64,000 bases of DNA from the NCBI GenBank assembly GCA_052144935.1, contig JBKQPR010000065.1, positions 4,957 to 68,956 on the forward strand, in the 5' to 3' direction. This document shows positions 25,247 to 34,426 of this stretch, one piece after another. The position numbers and the translations under genes are program-made. The first letter of the stretch is position 1; each line of letters opens with the position of its first letter. Under the pieces are notes generated by a model. It did not search any database, was not told the origin of the DNA, and saw only the letters and a list, made by a program, of their open reading frames with translations. Origin of the DNA: JOPF133 sp052144935. GTDB lineage: Bacteria > Acidobacteriota > Terriglobia > Bryobacterales > Bryobacteraceae.

Positions 25247-25825
25247 CTACGTTTCGGAAATCTCGGTAATCTGGCCATCGACTTCCTCAATCCGGATTAC
25301 GAAGCGCTTGCGCGCCGCGAGCCTCGATTCGGGGGCGTCGAAACGCGCGGCCACCATACGGTCCTGCGAGGTTTCGGGCGGGATCTTGTCCCGCATCACC
25401 AGCGTGTCGTTGAACTTCGGTCCCAGCAGCGGCAATTGCTCGAACAGCCTCTTGGCGTCCACCTCCGAAATCGTATCGCCTTCGTAACTCTTGCCGTCCT
25501 TCTCCTCCAGCACCACCGTCACCGTGCGCACCATGAACGGATAGTTGCTCGGATTGGCGAACCGGAAATCCAGCACCACGATGGAGCTTTTCTCGTCCAG
25601 CGGCGCGGTCCGCAGCTTCAGCACCTTGCCGGTCAGCCCCACGCGCGACCCGCGCTGCATGTATACCACGGCTCCCACGGCCACCAGGACACAGGCGATC
25701 CCGATGACAAATCCAGGTGTTATGGCCGAGCGAATCTGTTTTGCGGCCGAGCGAATAAAGGAAAGCGACGCGGCCAGGAAGCGATTCCTCATGTCCAAGT
25801 AGCGATTCTTCATTTCAGATCTCAC
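25247..25825 (-). CDS. Single-pass membrane protein of unknown function
   Basis: This 192-residue protein has a basic N-terminal region, one hydrophobic helix (PGFVIGIACVLVAVGAVVY, about residues 37-56) and an extracytoplasmic beta-rich domain. That domain contains SSIVVLDFRFANPSNYPFMVR and TVTVVLEEKDGK, like small LEA/WHy-like or immunoglobulin-like folds. Its start overlaps the end of the TIM-barrel gene by 11 bp (an ATG at 25813 is an alternative without overlap), so the two probably share an mRNA. No named family is recognised with confidence. Confidence 0.6.
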   Translation of the reverse strand: MRSEMKNRYLDMRNRFLAASLSFIRSAAKQIRSAITPGFVIGIACVLVAVGAVVYMQRGSRVGLTGKVLKLRTAPLDEKSSIVVLDFRFANPSNYPFMVRTVTVVLEEKDGKSYEGDTISEVDAKRLFEQLPLLGPKFNDTLVMRDKIPPETSQDRMVAARFDAPESRLAARKRFVIRIEEVDGQITEISET

Positions 25826-26741
25826 CTACGATGCGAAAAATCTCGTCCATCGAAGTGTGCGCGCAAGCCACCAGGGTTTTGTCGAAGATATGCGTCTCCA
25901 GTCCGATCCGGTATTTGTAATCGTCCTTTTGGAGCGCCGTCATGATGGCCTTCCAGTCTTCCTTCTCGGGACTCGTGGGCATCACGCCCTTGGCCTTGAT
26001 CTGAAGGTTGAGAATGCGCTTCTTGGGCAGCGCGTCGTAACCATTCGGATAACTGGTCTCCTTGCCGTAGGCGTTGTGCGGATCCCAGTTCATCCCCACC
26101 CACTTCGAAGGAATCAGCTTCATGATGTCGGCCAGCTCCTGCGACAGGCCGATGTTCTGGGATCCCTCGTTTTCGATCAGCAGGTAAACTTTTTCCCTCT
26201 CCGCCGTCTTGGACATCTCGCCGATGATATCGGCGACCTGCTGGTAAACCGTCTCGGGCTTCTCCACGCGCGTGCCGGTGAAGACGCGCACCTTGTCGCA
26301 GCCCATGATCTGCGCGCAGCGGATGGCCTTCTGCAAATCCTCCGCGCGCCGGTCGAAGCGCGCTTTTTCGGTGGCCAGGCGTTTTTCGCGCGCGGCCGCA
26401 TCTTCCGGCCGTTTCCGGGCCCCCTCCATCCCCGGCCAGGTGAACTTCATCAGGCTGGTGTTGATGAACGAGACCTTCAGCCCCTCGTTCGAGAAACGCA
26501 AGGCGTCGGCCTTGATCTCCGGCTCCGTTAGGGTGAAGTACTCCTTGCGGTTGCCCGGGTTTTTGCGGTCGCGGATCTCAACCCACTGCAACCCATACTC
26601 GTGGGCGAAGGCCATGGATTCGTCGGTGGATTCGCCAATCTCGTCGGTGATGGCGCTGATGTGGGATTTGTCGATGTGGCTTTTGGCCCAAAGAGTGGTC
26701 GCGCAGGCCGCGCCCGCGGCAAGTAACTCACGCCTGGTCAT
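25815..26741 (-). CDS. Sugar phosphate isomerase/epimerase-like TIM-barrel protein, Tat-type leader
   Basis: This is a protein of about 308 residues. The N-terminus MTRRELLAAGAACATTLWA has twin arginines and a hydrophobic stretch, fitting a Tat signal. The rest is a xylose-isomerase-like TIM barrel of the AP endonuclease 2 superfamily: AFAHEYGLQWVEIRD, IRCAQIMGCDKVRVFTG, VYLLIENEGSQN, WVGMNWDPHNAYGKE, ILNLQIKAKG and YRIGLETHIFD. The acidic and histidine positions suit a metal-dependent isomerase, but the substrate is unknown. TACAAT lies 6 nt before the ATG. Confidence 0.8.
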   Translation of the reverse strand: MTRRELLAAGAACATTLWAKSHIDKSHISAITDEIGESTDESMAFAHEYGLQWVEIRDRKNPGNRKEYFTLTEPEIKADALRFSNEGLKVSFINTSLMKFTWPGMEGARKRPEDAAAREKRLATEKARFDRRAEDLQKAIRCAQIMGCDKVRVFTGTRVEKPETVYQQVADIIGEMSKTAEREKVYLLIENEGSQNIGLSQELADIMKLIPSKWVGMNWDPHNAYGKETSYPNGYDALPKKRILNLQIKAKGVMPTSPEKEDWKAIMTALQKDDYKYRIGLETHIFDKTLVACAHTSMDEIFRIVGEI

Positions 26742-26768
26742 ATCAAGATTGTAATCGAACCAGGGCCG

Positions 26769-26850
26769 GCTAAAGCATGCCCCGAGGGGGCCATGCCTGG
26801 CGCCACGCGGCGCCACGCCGGCCATGCCGCCTGGCCGTCCGCTTTCGGAC
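26769..26850. repeat. GC-rich palindromic repeat region
   Basis: GCTAAAGCATGC (also at 10395) opens a run with the palindromic CATGCCCC/GGGGCCATG and two GGCGCCACGC units. It lies between divergent genes, about 120 bp before the ADOP permease start. Confidence 0.45.
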
Positions 26851-26966
26851 ACCCGCCATCCCGCCCGCGGCCATTCCCTGCCCTTCCCTCGCCTGCCTCG
26901 CCTTGATAACAAAGCCCTTCCGACTGGCGCGCGGCGTGCCACAAGGGACCCAACCGGAGGCAAAAC

Positions 26967-29420
26967 GTGCCAACCCTTCTCCAGGACATTCGACTTGCCG
27001 CGCGCTTGATGCGGCGCAACCCCGGCTTTACCGCAGCCGCCATGCTGGCGCTGGCGCTCGGGATCGGAGCCAACACCGCCGTCTTCACCGTCGTCGATGG
27101 CGTGCTGCTGCGGCCCCTGCCCTTTCCCCAGCCGGAGCGCCTCTACTTCCTCACTTCGAACCCCAGGAACAGCCCGTTCGGTCCTCCGCGCCATGCGCTA
27201 GGCCGGGGGATAGGCCTGGCGGATCGCAACTACCCGGGGGTCCGCCGGCAGATTCGGGCTTTCGATCCCGTGGCCGTCTTCGACTTGGAACAGCCCGCCG
27301 CCCTGGCCGGCTCGAGCGAACCCGTCCGCGTAGGGCGATCCCGAGTGACGCCCGAATTCCTGGCGGTGCTCCGCGTGAATCCCGCCCTCGGCCGCGGCTT
27401 GCAGGACGGCGACGACTTGCCGGGACGCGACGGCGTCATGCTCCTCAGCGACCACCTCTGGCGCACCCGCTTCGGCGCCGATCGCGGCGTGCTGGGAAAG
27501 AACGTCACCTTGGACGGCCTGGTCCACACCGTCATCGGCGTGATGCCGCCCGGTTTCGCCTTTCCGCCCGGCGCCGACCTGTGGACTCCCAAAGCCATCC
27601 AGCTCAACCCCCATAATTCCTTCTTCCTGAACGTCATCGGACGGCTGAAGCCGGGCGTCGACCCGCGGCGCGCCCAGGCGGAATTCCAAAACATCATCGG
27701 CCATCTCGCCGAGGAGAACCGGGAGGCCCCCGATTTCGGGGACCCCAGGAACTTCGAGACCGGAATCATCCCTCTCAAGGAGGTCCTGGTCGGCGAATCG
27801 CGCAGCTCGCTGCTGATCTTCCTGGGTGCGGTGGCCTTGGTGCTGTCGATCGCCTGCGCCAACGTCGCCAACCTGCTGCTGATGCGGGCCGCGTCCCGAC
27901 ACCAGGAGGTAGCTGTGCGGGTGGCCCTCGGCGCCAGCCGTGGGATACTGGTACGCCAGTTGCTTACCGAGAGCGTGCTGCTCTCGCTCGGCGGCGGCGT
28001 TCTCGGAATGCTATTGGCCCTGTGGGCCGTGCCGGCCTTGCTGGCGCTGGCTCCCGAAGGAAAGATTCCCCGCGCGGGCGAGATCCACATCGACGCCACG
28101 GCGCTCGCGTTCACCGTGGGACTGGCCCTGCTTACCGGCATCGCTTTCGGCCTCGTGCCGGCGCTCCAATCCACGCACCGGGAGCTGCGGGCCGTCCTGA
28201 GCGCGGCCGGCCGCACCTCCACCGGGCGTCACGAAGGGCTGCGTGGCGCGCTGGTAGTGGCGGAGATGGCGCTGGCCCTGGTCCTGCTCAGCGGCGCCGG
28301 CTTGTTGCTCAAGAGCTTCCTGCGCATCCGCGCGGTCGACCCCGGCTTTCACCCCGATCGCCTCCTCACCGTGAGCGTCGATCTGCCGCCAGCCACCTAT
28401 CGCGCGGCGGACGATCTGCGGGCCTTCCACCAACGAACGCTGGCGAAGCTGTCCGCAATACCCGGAGTCACGGCCGCCGCGGCGGTGAACTTCCGGCCAC
28501 TCGGCGGACCCCTGGCCATCGGCGATTTCCAAATGGAACACGGCCGCCGGCGTCCGCGCGGTTTCCTGGCGGACAAGCCCACCATCAGCCCCGGCTATTT
28601 CCGCGCCATGGGAATCCGCCTGATCGGCGGGCGCGAATTCACCGGGCACGACGACGCTTCCGCGCCTGGCGTGATCATCATCAGCCAAAAGGTAGCCAGC
28701 ACGCTGTGGCCGGGCGCGAATCCCATCGGCCAGCGCCTCTCCATGCAGGATCAACCCAAGGCCACGGACTGGCTCACCATAGTGGGCGTGGTGGACGATA
28801 TCCACCAGCGGGACCTGAAGAACACCGCCAGCCCCGCCATCTACCAACCCTATTCGCAGGTGAGCCTCATGGGCTTTCTCAGCCACATGACCTTTGTGAT
28901 CCGCACTCCCGGGAACCCTTCGGTGTTCGCGCCCGCGTTGCGCCGCGCGCTCCGTGAAGTGGACCCCAACATTCCCGGGCAGTCCCTGGCCCCCATGCAG
29001 GATCTGATTGCCGAGACCACCGCCGAGCCGCTCTTTCAGACCCGTCTTCTGGCGGTCTTCTCGCTCATGGCGCTGGCGCTGGCGGCCTTCGGCATTTACG
29101 CCGTACTGGCCTATTCGGTCGAGCAGCGCACGCGGGAAATCGGCATCCGCATGGCTCTGGGAGCCGCCGCGGGAGACGTGATGCACATGGTATTGCGCCG
29201 CGCCATCGCGCTGATTGCAATCGGTTTACTGGCGGGCGCCGCCGGCGCGCTGGCCGTGACTCGGGTGCTGGCCGCGTTGCTCTTCGAAGTGCAGCCTACC
29301 GACGGCCCAACCGCGGCCGCCGTGGCGTTGCTGTTAGCGGCAGTGGCTCTCCTGGCCGGCTGGCTCCCCGCGCGCCGCGCCGCACGCTTGGATCCGCAGG
29401 TAGCCCTCCGGTACCAGTGA
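26967..29420 (+). CDS. ADOP-family orphan ABC permease (MacB/FtsX type)
   Basis: This 817-residue membrane protein has two FtsX/MacB units, each with a periplasmic domain and membrane helices. The N-terminal segment RLAARLMRRNPGFTAAAML, LALALGIGANTAVFTVVDGV and LLRPLPFPQPERLY is the family signature. ACANVANLLLMRAASRHQEVAVRVALGAS marks the first permease domain and REIGIRMALGAAAGDVMHMVL the second. ADOP permeases lack a neighbouring ATPase, as here, and their cargo is unknown. This copy lacks the N-terminal prefix domain seen in the genes at 42.2-47.5 kb. The GTG start at 26967 has a strong GGAGG site 8-12 nt upstream. Confidence 0.9.
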   Translation: MPTLLQDIRLAARLMRRNPGFTAAAMLALALGIGANTAVFTVVDGVLLRPLPFPQPERLYFLTSNPRNSPFGPPRHALGRGIGLADRNYPGVRRQIRAFDPVAVFDLEQPAALAGSSEPVRVGRSRVTPEFLAVLRVNPALGRGLQDGDDLPGRDGVMLLSDHLWRTRFGADRGVLGKNVTLDGLVHTVIGVMPPGFAFPPGADLWTPKAIQLNPHNSFFLNVIGRLKPGVDPRRAQAEFQNIIGHLAEENREAPDFGDPRNFETGIIPLKEVLVGESRSSLLIFLGAVALVLSIACANVANLLLMRAASRHQEVAVRVALGASRGILVRQLLTESVLLSLGGGVLGMLLALWAVPALLALAPEGKIPRAGEIHIDATALAFTVGLALLTGIAFGLVPALQSTHRELRAVLSAAGRTSTGRHEGLRGALVVAEMALALVLLSGAGLLLKSFLRIRAVDPGFHPDRLLTVSVDLPPATYRAADDLRAFHQRTLAKLSAIPGVTAAAAVNFRPLGGPLAIGDFQMEHGRRRPRGFLADKPTISPGYFRAMGIRLIGGREFTGHDDASAPGVIIISQKVASTLWPGANPIGQRLSMQDQPKATDWLTIVGVVDDIHQRDLKNTASPAIYQPYSQVSLMGFLSHMTFVIRTPGNPSVFAPALRRALREVDPNIPGQSLAPMQDLIAETTAEPLFQTRLLAVFSLMALALAAFGIYAVLAYSVEQRTREIGIRMALGAAAGDVMHMVLRRAIALIAIGLLAGAAGALAVTRVLAALLFEVQPTDGPTAAAVALLLAAVALLAGWLPARRAARLDPQVALRYQ

Positions 29421-29688
29421 CCCAGCTCGCCGCGCACCCCACGTCCCAACCGCTGGCAACCGGCGCGCGCTCCCGCGCCGTGATGACCGCTTTCAGTCCT
29501 CCTGTTTCGGGACCGCCGGCATCACACCCGAGGATTCCCCGCGCGCGTAGTGTCAAATTTCGTAAACCCTCTTCCGATGGGGACTGAACGCGCCTCCCTC
29601 GGCGACTGCCTGGCACTCGCGCGGATCTCGCGAAGGGGAGCCCGGCCCGTGTCGCGGCGGCGATCCGGCTCGAACCTTTGTTACGCGC

Positions 29689-32001
29689 TCAGTGGGTTCC
29701 CGCCAAGACGGCGCTGGCCGCCGGAGACTGCTCCACACGGGCAGCCTCGGCGTCTCTCATGCGCGCTTTCTCGGCGGGGCTGAGCAGCGCGGCATCCTCA
29801 ATCTCGCGGAACGCGTTACGAACCAAATCGGAAGCGTGTTCGCCATCCACCTGCAATCGCGCGAGGGCGACGGTGATGAGGCAGCCGGCGGCATCGGGGT
29901 GCTGCCACGAGCCGAGAACATCGGCCGCCTGGAGGGCAAGGGACTCGGCTTCGACAATCTCTCCCGCGGCCAGGCACGCTTTTGCCAGAAGCGCTTCCGC
30001 GGAGGCGATCTCCGGCCCAGGAGCGCAGGGGTGGGCGCGCCAGAGGCCCACGAGTTCGCGGCAATCGGCGACAGCCGGGCCTGGATGGCCTGTGGCCATC
30101 CGGAGTTGGGCACTCTCGGCGAGGAAAGCGCGGCGCAATATGGGCGGGAACTCTTGCTCCGGCGGCAGCGCCAGGTTGGCTTCCTCGAACCGGCCCAATT
30201 GCCGCAGGATGGCGGCAAGTTTGATACGGTATTGCGCTCCACCGGCCAAGGCTCCGCCCGATTCGAGGTGGGCGATGCCTTCGCGAAGAAGGCCGATGGG
30301 CAGATCGGATTGGCCGGCGCGCCATAGCTCGCAACCCAGATAGGCGACGTTCTCCGAGCCCAGGTTTCGGCGGCCGGGCGGCGCCTCGGCGGAGCGGAAG
30401 AGGTCGGCGGCGGTTCGGGCCGCAGCCAGGCCGGCGTCGATTTCGTTCCGGCCTAAGTGGCAGATGGCCTTGATGCGAAACAGGTAGCCACGAAGGCTGG
30501 AGTTACGGGGGAGCGATTTGAGTGCCTGCGCCGTTTCCCTGAGCGCGGCTTCGAAATCGCCGCCCCGTTGGTGCGCCTGGGCCAGCATCACAAACGTGAC
30601 CGCCGGTCCGGTAACGGCGGCGGCGGCGCTTTTCTTCTGCTTCTCGAGTATCGCAACGGTGGAGGAGTAGGCAGGGCCCACCGCGGCCCCCTGATGGCGG
30701 CGGAGGCGAGTCAGATGAAGGCCGGACCAAACGTTGCCCGCCAGCCCTGGGTTGGCGGCAAGTTCCCCTTCGAACGAAAGGCATTTGCCGTAGTGGAATT
30801 CGGCGGAGGGCCAATCGTCAAGGTCCGCATAGGTGCTGCCCAGCGTCTGGTAACAGAGGGCGATCAGGGTGGCGCAGTCCTGGCCGTATGGGAGCGCGCG
30901 CTCCAGCATCGCTTGCTTCAATTCGAGTTCTTTGTCGAATTCGGCCCGGCCGTGGCACTCCTCCGCTTGCGCGCCATTCTGCTGGACGCGCTTGATGTCG
31001 AGCAGCAGGCGCCCGGCGCGGGTCTGGAACAGCATATGAAAAACCATGGTGCCATCGCAGTAGCCAAGCGGCATCAGGTTGGTCACGGCCATGACGCCGG
31101 CAATGACTGCGTTGAAGGCCGCGATCCACCAGCAGTTCTGCCACTCCGTTCCCGGCAGAGAGAAGAAGACGGCAAGGAAGACCAGGCAGGTAATCGCATT
31201 GGTGATGGGTCCGCCAGCCGCGACGGCGATTTCGTACTCCCTCAGATTGCGATCGGATACCGGGACGGCTCCCATGTAGCCGCCTTGCTCGAATAGCCGC
31301 GCTGGATTGAAGCGGAACTGGAGACGGGAATGCTCCCGCCAGAAGGTAAAAGGCCCAACGGAAACGATCCGGAGTTTGAATCCGGCGGCCCAGGCTACCA
31401 CGGCGTGACCGGCTTCATGCAGGACGGTATTGAAGAAGATGAACACGAAATACCAGAGCCAAAATTCCCAACCCCTAACCGTGATAGGCAGACCGGCCTT
31501 GTGTGCGTACACAGTAAACCAGCCCAGTGCGCCGAGTGCGGCGATCCAGAAAATACTCGCGACGACCCTCTGCGCTTTAGATTTGCGTTTGCGATCCCAG
31601 AAGTCCGTGGCGGCCCTGGTTGGAACCGGGATCGGCGCCGGAACTGGCTGTGACGCGGTAGCCGTCAGCACGTAAAGTCCGAAGCCGCCGGCAATCGTGA
31701 GCCAGGGGAACCCGAGAAGCAGAAGGGCGGAGGTCACAACCCCCACCGCGAATGACCAGCGCCTGTTGCGTTTCAAGCCTGCCGAGGTTATCCAGCACAG
31801 CAGCGCGGTGGGCACAATGTACAGGTGGAACGCGGCGCTCAGGAACGCGTAGCCGGCGGTGTCTCTTCCGAAGAAGAGCTGGCCCCAGAAATCGGCCTGC
31901 AGGACGTACCGGATCACGAAATTGTGGCCGAAGATCAGCAGCCAGCCGAGAGCTTCGAACATCCAGCGGATGAGGATGCGCCGTTCGGGCAGATTACGCA
32001 T
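29689..32001 (-). CDS. M50-type membrane metalloprotease fused to TPR-like repeats
   Basis: This is a protein of about 770 residues. Residues 1-330 are polytopic membrane and carry the zinc motif HEAGHAVVAWAAG plus the second site NLMPLGYCDG (N-x2-P-x4-DG), both hallmarks of site-2/M50 proteases. The remaining 430 residues are soluble helical repeats of TPR/SEL1 character (CYQTLGSTYADLDDWPSAEF, AQAHQRGGDFEAALRETAQAL, AAILRQLGRFEEANLALP). M50 enzymes cut membrane proteins within the bilayer; the repeats may recruit substrates. The start at ATG 32001 (MRNLPERR) follows a GGAG; a start 36 bp upstream is also open. It stands alone. Confidence 0.82.
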   Translation of the reverse strand: MRNLPERRILIRWMFEALGWLLIFGHNFVIRYVLQADFWGQLFFGRDTAGYAFLSAAFHLYIVPTALLCWITSAGLKRNRRWSFAVGVVTSALLLLGFPWLTIAGGFGLYVLTATASQPVPAPIPVPTRAATDFWDRKRKSKAQRVVASIFWIAALGALGWFTVYAHKAGLPITVRGWEFWLWYFVFIFFNTVLHEAGHAVVAWAAGFKLRIVSVGPFTFWREHSRLQFRFNPARLFEQGGYMGAVPVSDRNLREYEIAVAAGGPITNAITCLVFLAVFFSLPGTEWQNCWWIAAFNAVIAGVMAVTNLMPLGYCDGTMVFHMLFQTRAGRLLLDIKRVQQNGAQAEECHGRAEFDKELELKQAMLERALPYGQDCATLIALCYQTLGSTYADLDDWPSAEFHYGKCLSFEGELAANPGLAGNVWSGLHLTRLRRHQGAAVGPAYSSTVAILEKQKKSAAAAVTGPAVTFVMLAQAHQRGGDFEAALRETAQALKSLPRNSSLRGYLFRIKAICHLGRNEIDAGLAAARTAADLFRSAEAPPGRRNLGSENVAYLGCELWRAGQSDLPIGLLREGIAHLESGGALAGGAQYRIKLAAILRQLGRFEEANLALPPEQEFPPILRRAFLAESAQLRMATGHPGPAVADCRELVGLWRAHPCAPGPEIASAEALLAKACLAAGEIVEAESLALQAADVLGSWQHPDAAGCLITVALARLQVDGEHASDLVRNAFREIEDAALLSPAEKARMRDAEAARVEQSPAASAVLAGTH

Positions 32002-32104
32002 AGAGCTCCGGATGTTAGCAAAGCGGAGATGGCGCACGTAAGGTTGAATAAGGTTAAGCCGCCCCTGTTATCTGAAACCTTATCCCCGCCGGCCTTGGGC
32101 GTCG

Positions 32105-32515
32105 GCGCCAACCCCCATGGCTGCACGGCCCACCGCGCGCCCGCGGCCACCACGCGCCCGCGGCCACCATGGACCGACGGCACGCCACGCGCCGACGGCC
32201 CCAACCACCGCCGGCCCACCGCGGCACCGACGGCACGCCGCGCGCCCGCGGCCCGCCACGCGCCCGCGGCCCCAACCACCGCCGGCCCACCGCGGCACCG
32301 ATGGCACGCCACGCGCCCGCGGCTCGCCACCCCAAGCCCACCGCGCGCCTGCGGCCCCAACCACCCCCGGCCCGCCGCGCACCCGCGATTCGCCGCGCCC
32401 CGGTCCGCCGCGCACCCTCGGTCCGCCACCCGCCCGCGGCCCGCCACCCGCCGCGCTTCGGCGGCCCCAACCGCTGGCAGCCCGCCGCGCGCCCGCGATT
32501 CGCTCCACCACCTTG
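32105..32515. repeat. 400-bp GC-rich degenerate tandem repeat block
   Basis: Units such as CGCGCCCGCGGC, CCCAACCACCGCCGGCCCAC and GGCACGCCACGCGCC recur in irregular order; the unit is close to 12 bp and its multiples. All three frames on both strands stay open for long stretches as proline, arginine and alanine runs, which is compositional. It lies between the M50 gene and a small membrane gene; the rest of 32002-32598 shows nothing else. Confidence 0.7.
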
Positions 32516-32598
32516 GCGTTAGTAACGGTTAATGGTTAGTAAGAGTTAGTGGCAGTTAACAGTATCTTACCTGATGGATTGCAGGTCCTGCGACACGC

Positions 32599-32604
32599 TA
32601 TAAT
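32599..32604 (+). promoter_or_regulatory. -10 box of the small membrane protein gene
   Basis: TATAAT at 32599-32604 is followed by GGAGG and the ATG at 32626. No good -35 is visible; TTGCAG lies 14 bp upstream. Confidence 0.45.
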
Positions 32605-32625
32605 TCGATTGTCGGAGGCAGCGTA

Positions 32626-32832
32626 ATGCGGTTCTTGACCATGTTCGGGCTGGTCGGGTTGGGTGGAGGCTTCCTCGTCATCTCGCCGCCGCTACGGGCG
32701 AGTTTGGCGGATGCATGCGGGAACGGCCAACACCTGCTGGAAGCCTACCAGCCGTATTCGTATGTGGGCCTCGGCGCGGCCACCCTGGTGGCGCTGGTGG
32801 TCTACATGTACCGCTGCGCGCAGCCGCACTAG
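32626..32832 (+). CDS. Small membrane protein, two hydrophobic segments
   Basis: This 68-residue protein has two hydrophobic stretches: MFGLVGLGGGFLVISPPLRAS (residues 5-25) and YVGLGAATLVALVVYMYRC (45-63). Between them lies a short loop with a cysteine (DACGNGQHLLEAYQPYS). The start has a good GGAGG site and a TATAAT further up, which supports a real gene despite its size. No family is known to me. Confidence 0.6.
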   Translation: MRFLTMFGLVGLGGGFLVISPPLRASLADACGNGQHLLEAYQPYSYVGLGAATLVALVVYMYRCAQPH

Positions 32833-32892
32833 GGCCCCGGGGCACAGCGCCCGCGCCTTGATCCGGCCCGCAAAACGCACTCCCATGAGGAG

Positions 32893-33017
32893 GTGTGGAC
32901 GCTAGCGCGGTGGAGCGCAGGTCTGGTGCTCGCCGCAGCCGCCGGCGCCCAAACCCCGGTCATCCTCATCTCGATCGGCACCCTGCGCGCCGATCATTTG
33001 GGGAGTCTACGGCTACC
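32893..33017 (+). pseudogene. Sulfatase N-terminal scrap
   Basis: The frame reads a signal-peptide-like WSAGLVLAAAAGAQ followed by TPVILISIGTLRADHLGS, the first strand of a type I sulfatase (usually ISIDTLRADHLGSYGY). The metal-binding Asp is Gly here. A one-base insertion interrupts GSYGY (GGG AGT c TAC GGC TAC). The sequence then becomes a nucleotidyltransferase with no sulfatase beyond. Only about 40 residues of a normally 450-residue enzyme remain. Confidence 0.65.
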
Positions 33018-33266
33018 CTGTTCGATTCGGCAGCCCGGGGGGACGCCGGCCCAAACAGCGACTACGATCTGATGGTTATCGTCCCAGAGGATGCCCCACC
33101 GGAGCTGCGATCCGAGGATCTGGCCTACAGAACTCTTCGCGGGACCGGAACTGCCGCCGACGTACTGGTTTGGAGCCGGAACAACTTCGACAGGCAGTTG
33201 CACCTGAAGGCGTCTCTGCCATCCACGATTGTCCGCGAGGGGAAAATCCTCTATGGAGCAGCCTGA
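33018..33266 (+). pseudogene. MNT-type nucleotidyltransferase, N-terminus lost
   Basis: About 82 residues remain, starting at LFDSAARGDAG and PNSDYDLMVIVPE. This is the minimal nucleotidyltransferase motif (GS-x10-DxD) with the usual Gly of FGS replaced by Asp. The first helix of the domain is absent; the reading frame begins within sulfatase debris and no proper start is visible. The end VREGKILYG is normal. It overlaps the HEPN gene by 14 bp, the classic MNT/HEPN toxin-antitoxin arrangement in which the MNT partner neutralises the HEPN RNase by AMPylation. Confidence 0.65.
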
Positions 33267-33679
33267 CCCCATCCTGTTGCTCAATACCAAGGAATGGATC
33301 CTCCGGGCGCAAGAGGATTTAGATGCCGCGGGACTGGTGCTCAATGCTCCATCTCCGCTGGTCAGAACGGCAGTGTTCCATTCCCAACAAGCCGTCGAAA
33401 AGGCCATGAAGGCCTTTCTCACCTGGCACGACGCACGCTTCCGGGAAGTTCACAATTTGGAAGAACTGGGCGAATGCTGCATCAGGATCGAGTCCACACT
33501 GGCTTCGGCTGTCACGAGCGTCACACCCCTGACCAAGTATGCGGTGCGCTTCCGTTATCCTGGCGCGCCTTACGATCCCAGTGTAGAGGCGGCACGGGAG
33601 TCCGTGAGCCTGGTCGCGGGACTTTGTGGATATCGTGCTCGCAGAACTTCCCCAGGGCCTCATGGCAGGGGGCGGGTGA
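33253..33679 (+). pseudogene. HEPN-domain protein with frameshift near its end
   Basis: From the ATG at 33253 the protein reads EWILRAQEDLDAAGLVL and VRTAVFHSQQAVEKAMKAFL, the HEPN core. It continues to SVEAARESVSLV and then loses the expected C-terminal helix. Another frame supplies it: RDFVDIVLAELPQGLMAGGG with a stop at 33677-33679. One extra base near 33618 explains this. Without repair the protein runs on through low-quality sequence to 33741. With its broken MNT partner this looks like a decaying toxin-antitoxin module. Confidence 0.7.
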
Positions 33680-33775
33680 TCGCACCGCCGCCTGGACGAG
33701 TCCGCCTTATGGCAAACCCCCACGGAATCATGCGATATTAGTGGGTGCCCGGACATTACGCCCCAGCGAGGTGAA

Positions 33776-34426
33776 TTGAAGAAGCTACTGCTTGTTGGCA
33801 CTATACTTGTGTTCGTTTTTCAGGCCCGCACTTCTCCCTTGGCGCTCATCGTTTTGGATACCGCAAGCTGGAACGCCGGGCGGTTCCGCGCCGATTGGAA
33901 AGTGGAAGTGAATCACGGGAAACCGGAGATCTCCGTGTGCGACGGCAACGACGGTTGCTGTCTGCATCTGAAGAGCGTGAAATCGTCCTTCGCGCTGGAG
34001 CGCAGCGTGGATGTGGATCCCGGACAGATGCCCGTGCTCGCATGGCGTTGGAAGGTGACCGAGCTTCCGCCGGACGGCGATTTCCGCAGTTCCTCCACCG
34101 ACGACCAGGCCGCCCAGGTGCTGGTGGCTTTCGCCGACCACCGGGTGCTCAGCTACATCTGGGATTCCAGCGCTCCCAAGGGCGCCGCGCAGAGCACCGG
34201 CTTCATCCCGTTTGTGCATGTCTTCGCGGTGGTGTGCGAATCCGGCTCCTCGATGCTGAACCAATGGGTTTCGGAAGCCCAGAACGTGGCGGTCGATTAC
34301 CAGCGTGCCTATGGCAAGCCCGCTCCGCACGTGAAGGGCCTGCGTATCCAGATCAACTCCCAGCATACGGGCGCCACTGCGGAGAGCTACTTCGGCGCGG
34401 TGGCTTTCCGCAGCGCCGCCCAATAA
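33776..34426 (+). CDS. DUF3047 exported protein, first gene of the lipid operon
   Basis: This 216-residue protein starts at TTG 33776 after a clear GAGGTGAA. It has a signal peptide (KKLLLVGTILVFVFQARTSP) and a DUF3047 domain: WRWKVTELPPDGDFRSSSTDD, RVLSYIWDSSAP, VCESGSSMLNQWVSE and IQINSQHTGATAESYFGAVAF. The domain resembles carbohydrate-binding beta-sandwich folds; its role is unknown. It ends one base before the next start, so it heads a five-gene operon (33776-38721) for what looks like sphingolipid synthesis, where it could be a periplasmic accessory protein. Confidence 0.78.
   Translation: MKKLLLVGTILVFVFQARTSPLALIVLDTASWNAGRFRADWKVEVNHGKPEISVCDGNDGCCLHLKSVKSSFALERSVDVDPGQMPVLAWRWKVTELPPDGDFRSSSTDDQAAQVLVAFADHRVLSYIWDSSAPKGAAQSTGFIPFVHVFAVVCESGSSMLNQWVSEAQNVAVDYQRAYGKPAPHVKGLRIQINSQHTGATAESYFGAVAFRSAAQ

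Noticed and set aside
32105..32515. Protein-coding gene in the GC-rich block (all frames open)
   Set aside because: Only Pro/Arg/Ala/Gly runs, no start signal; open because stop codons are rare at this composition.
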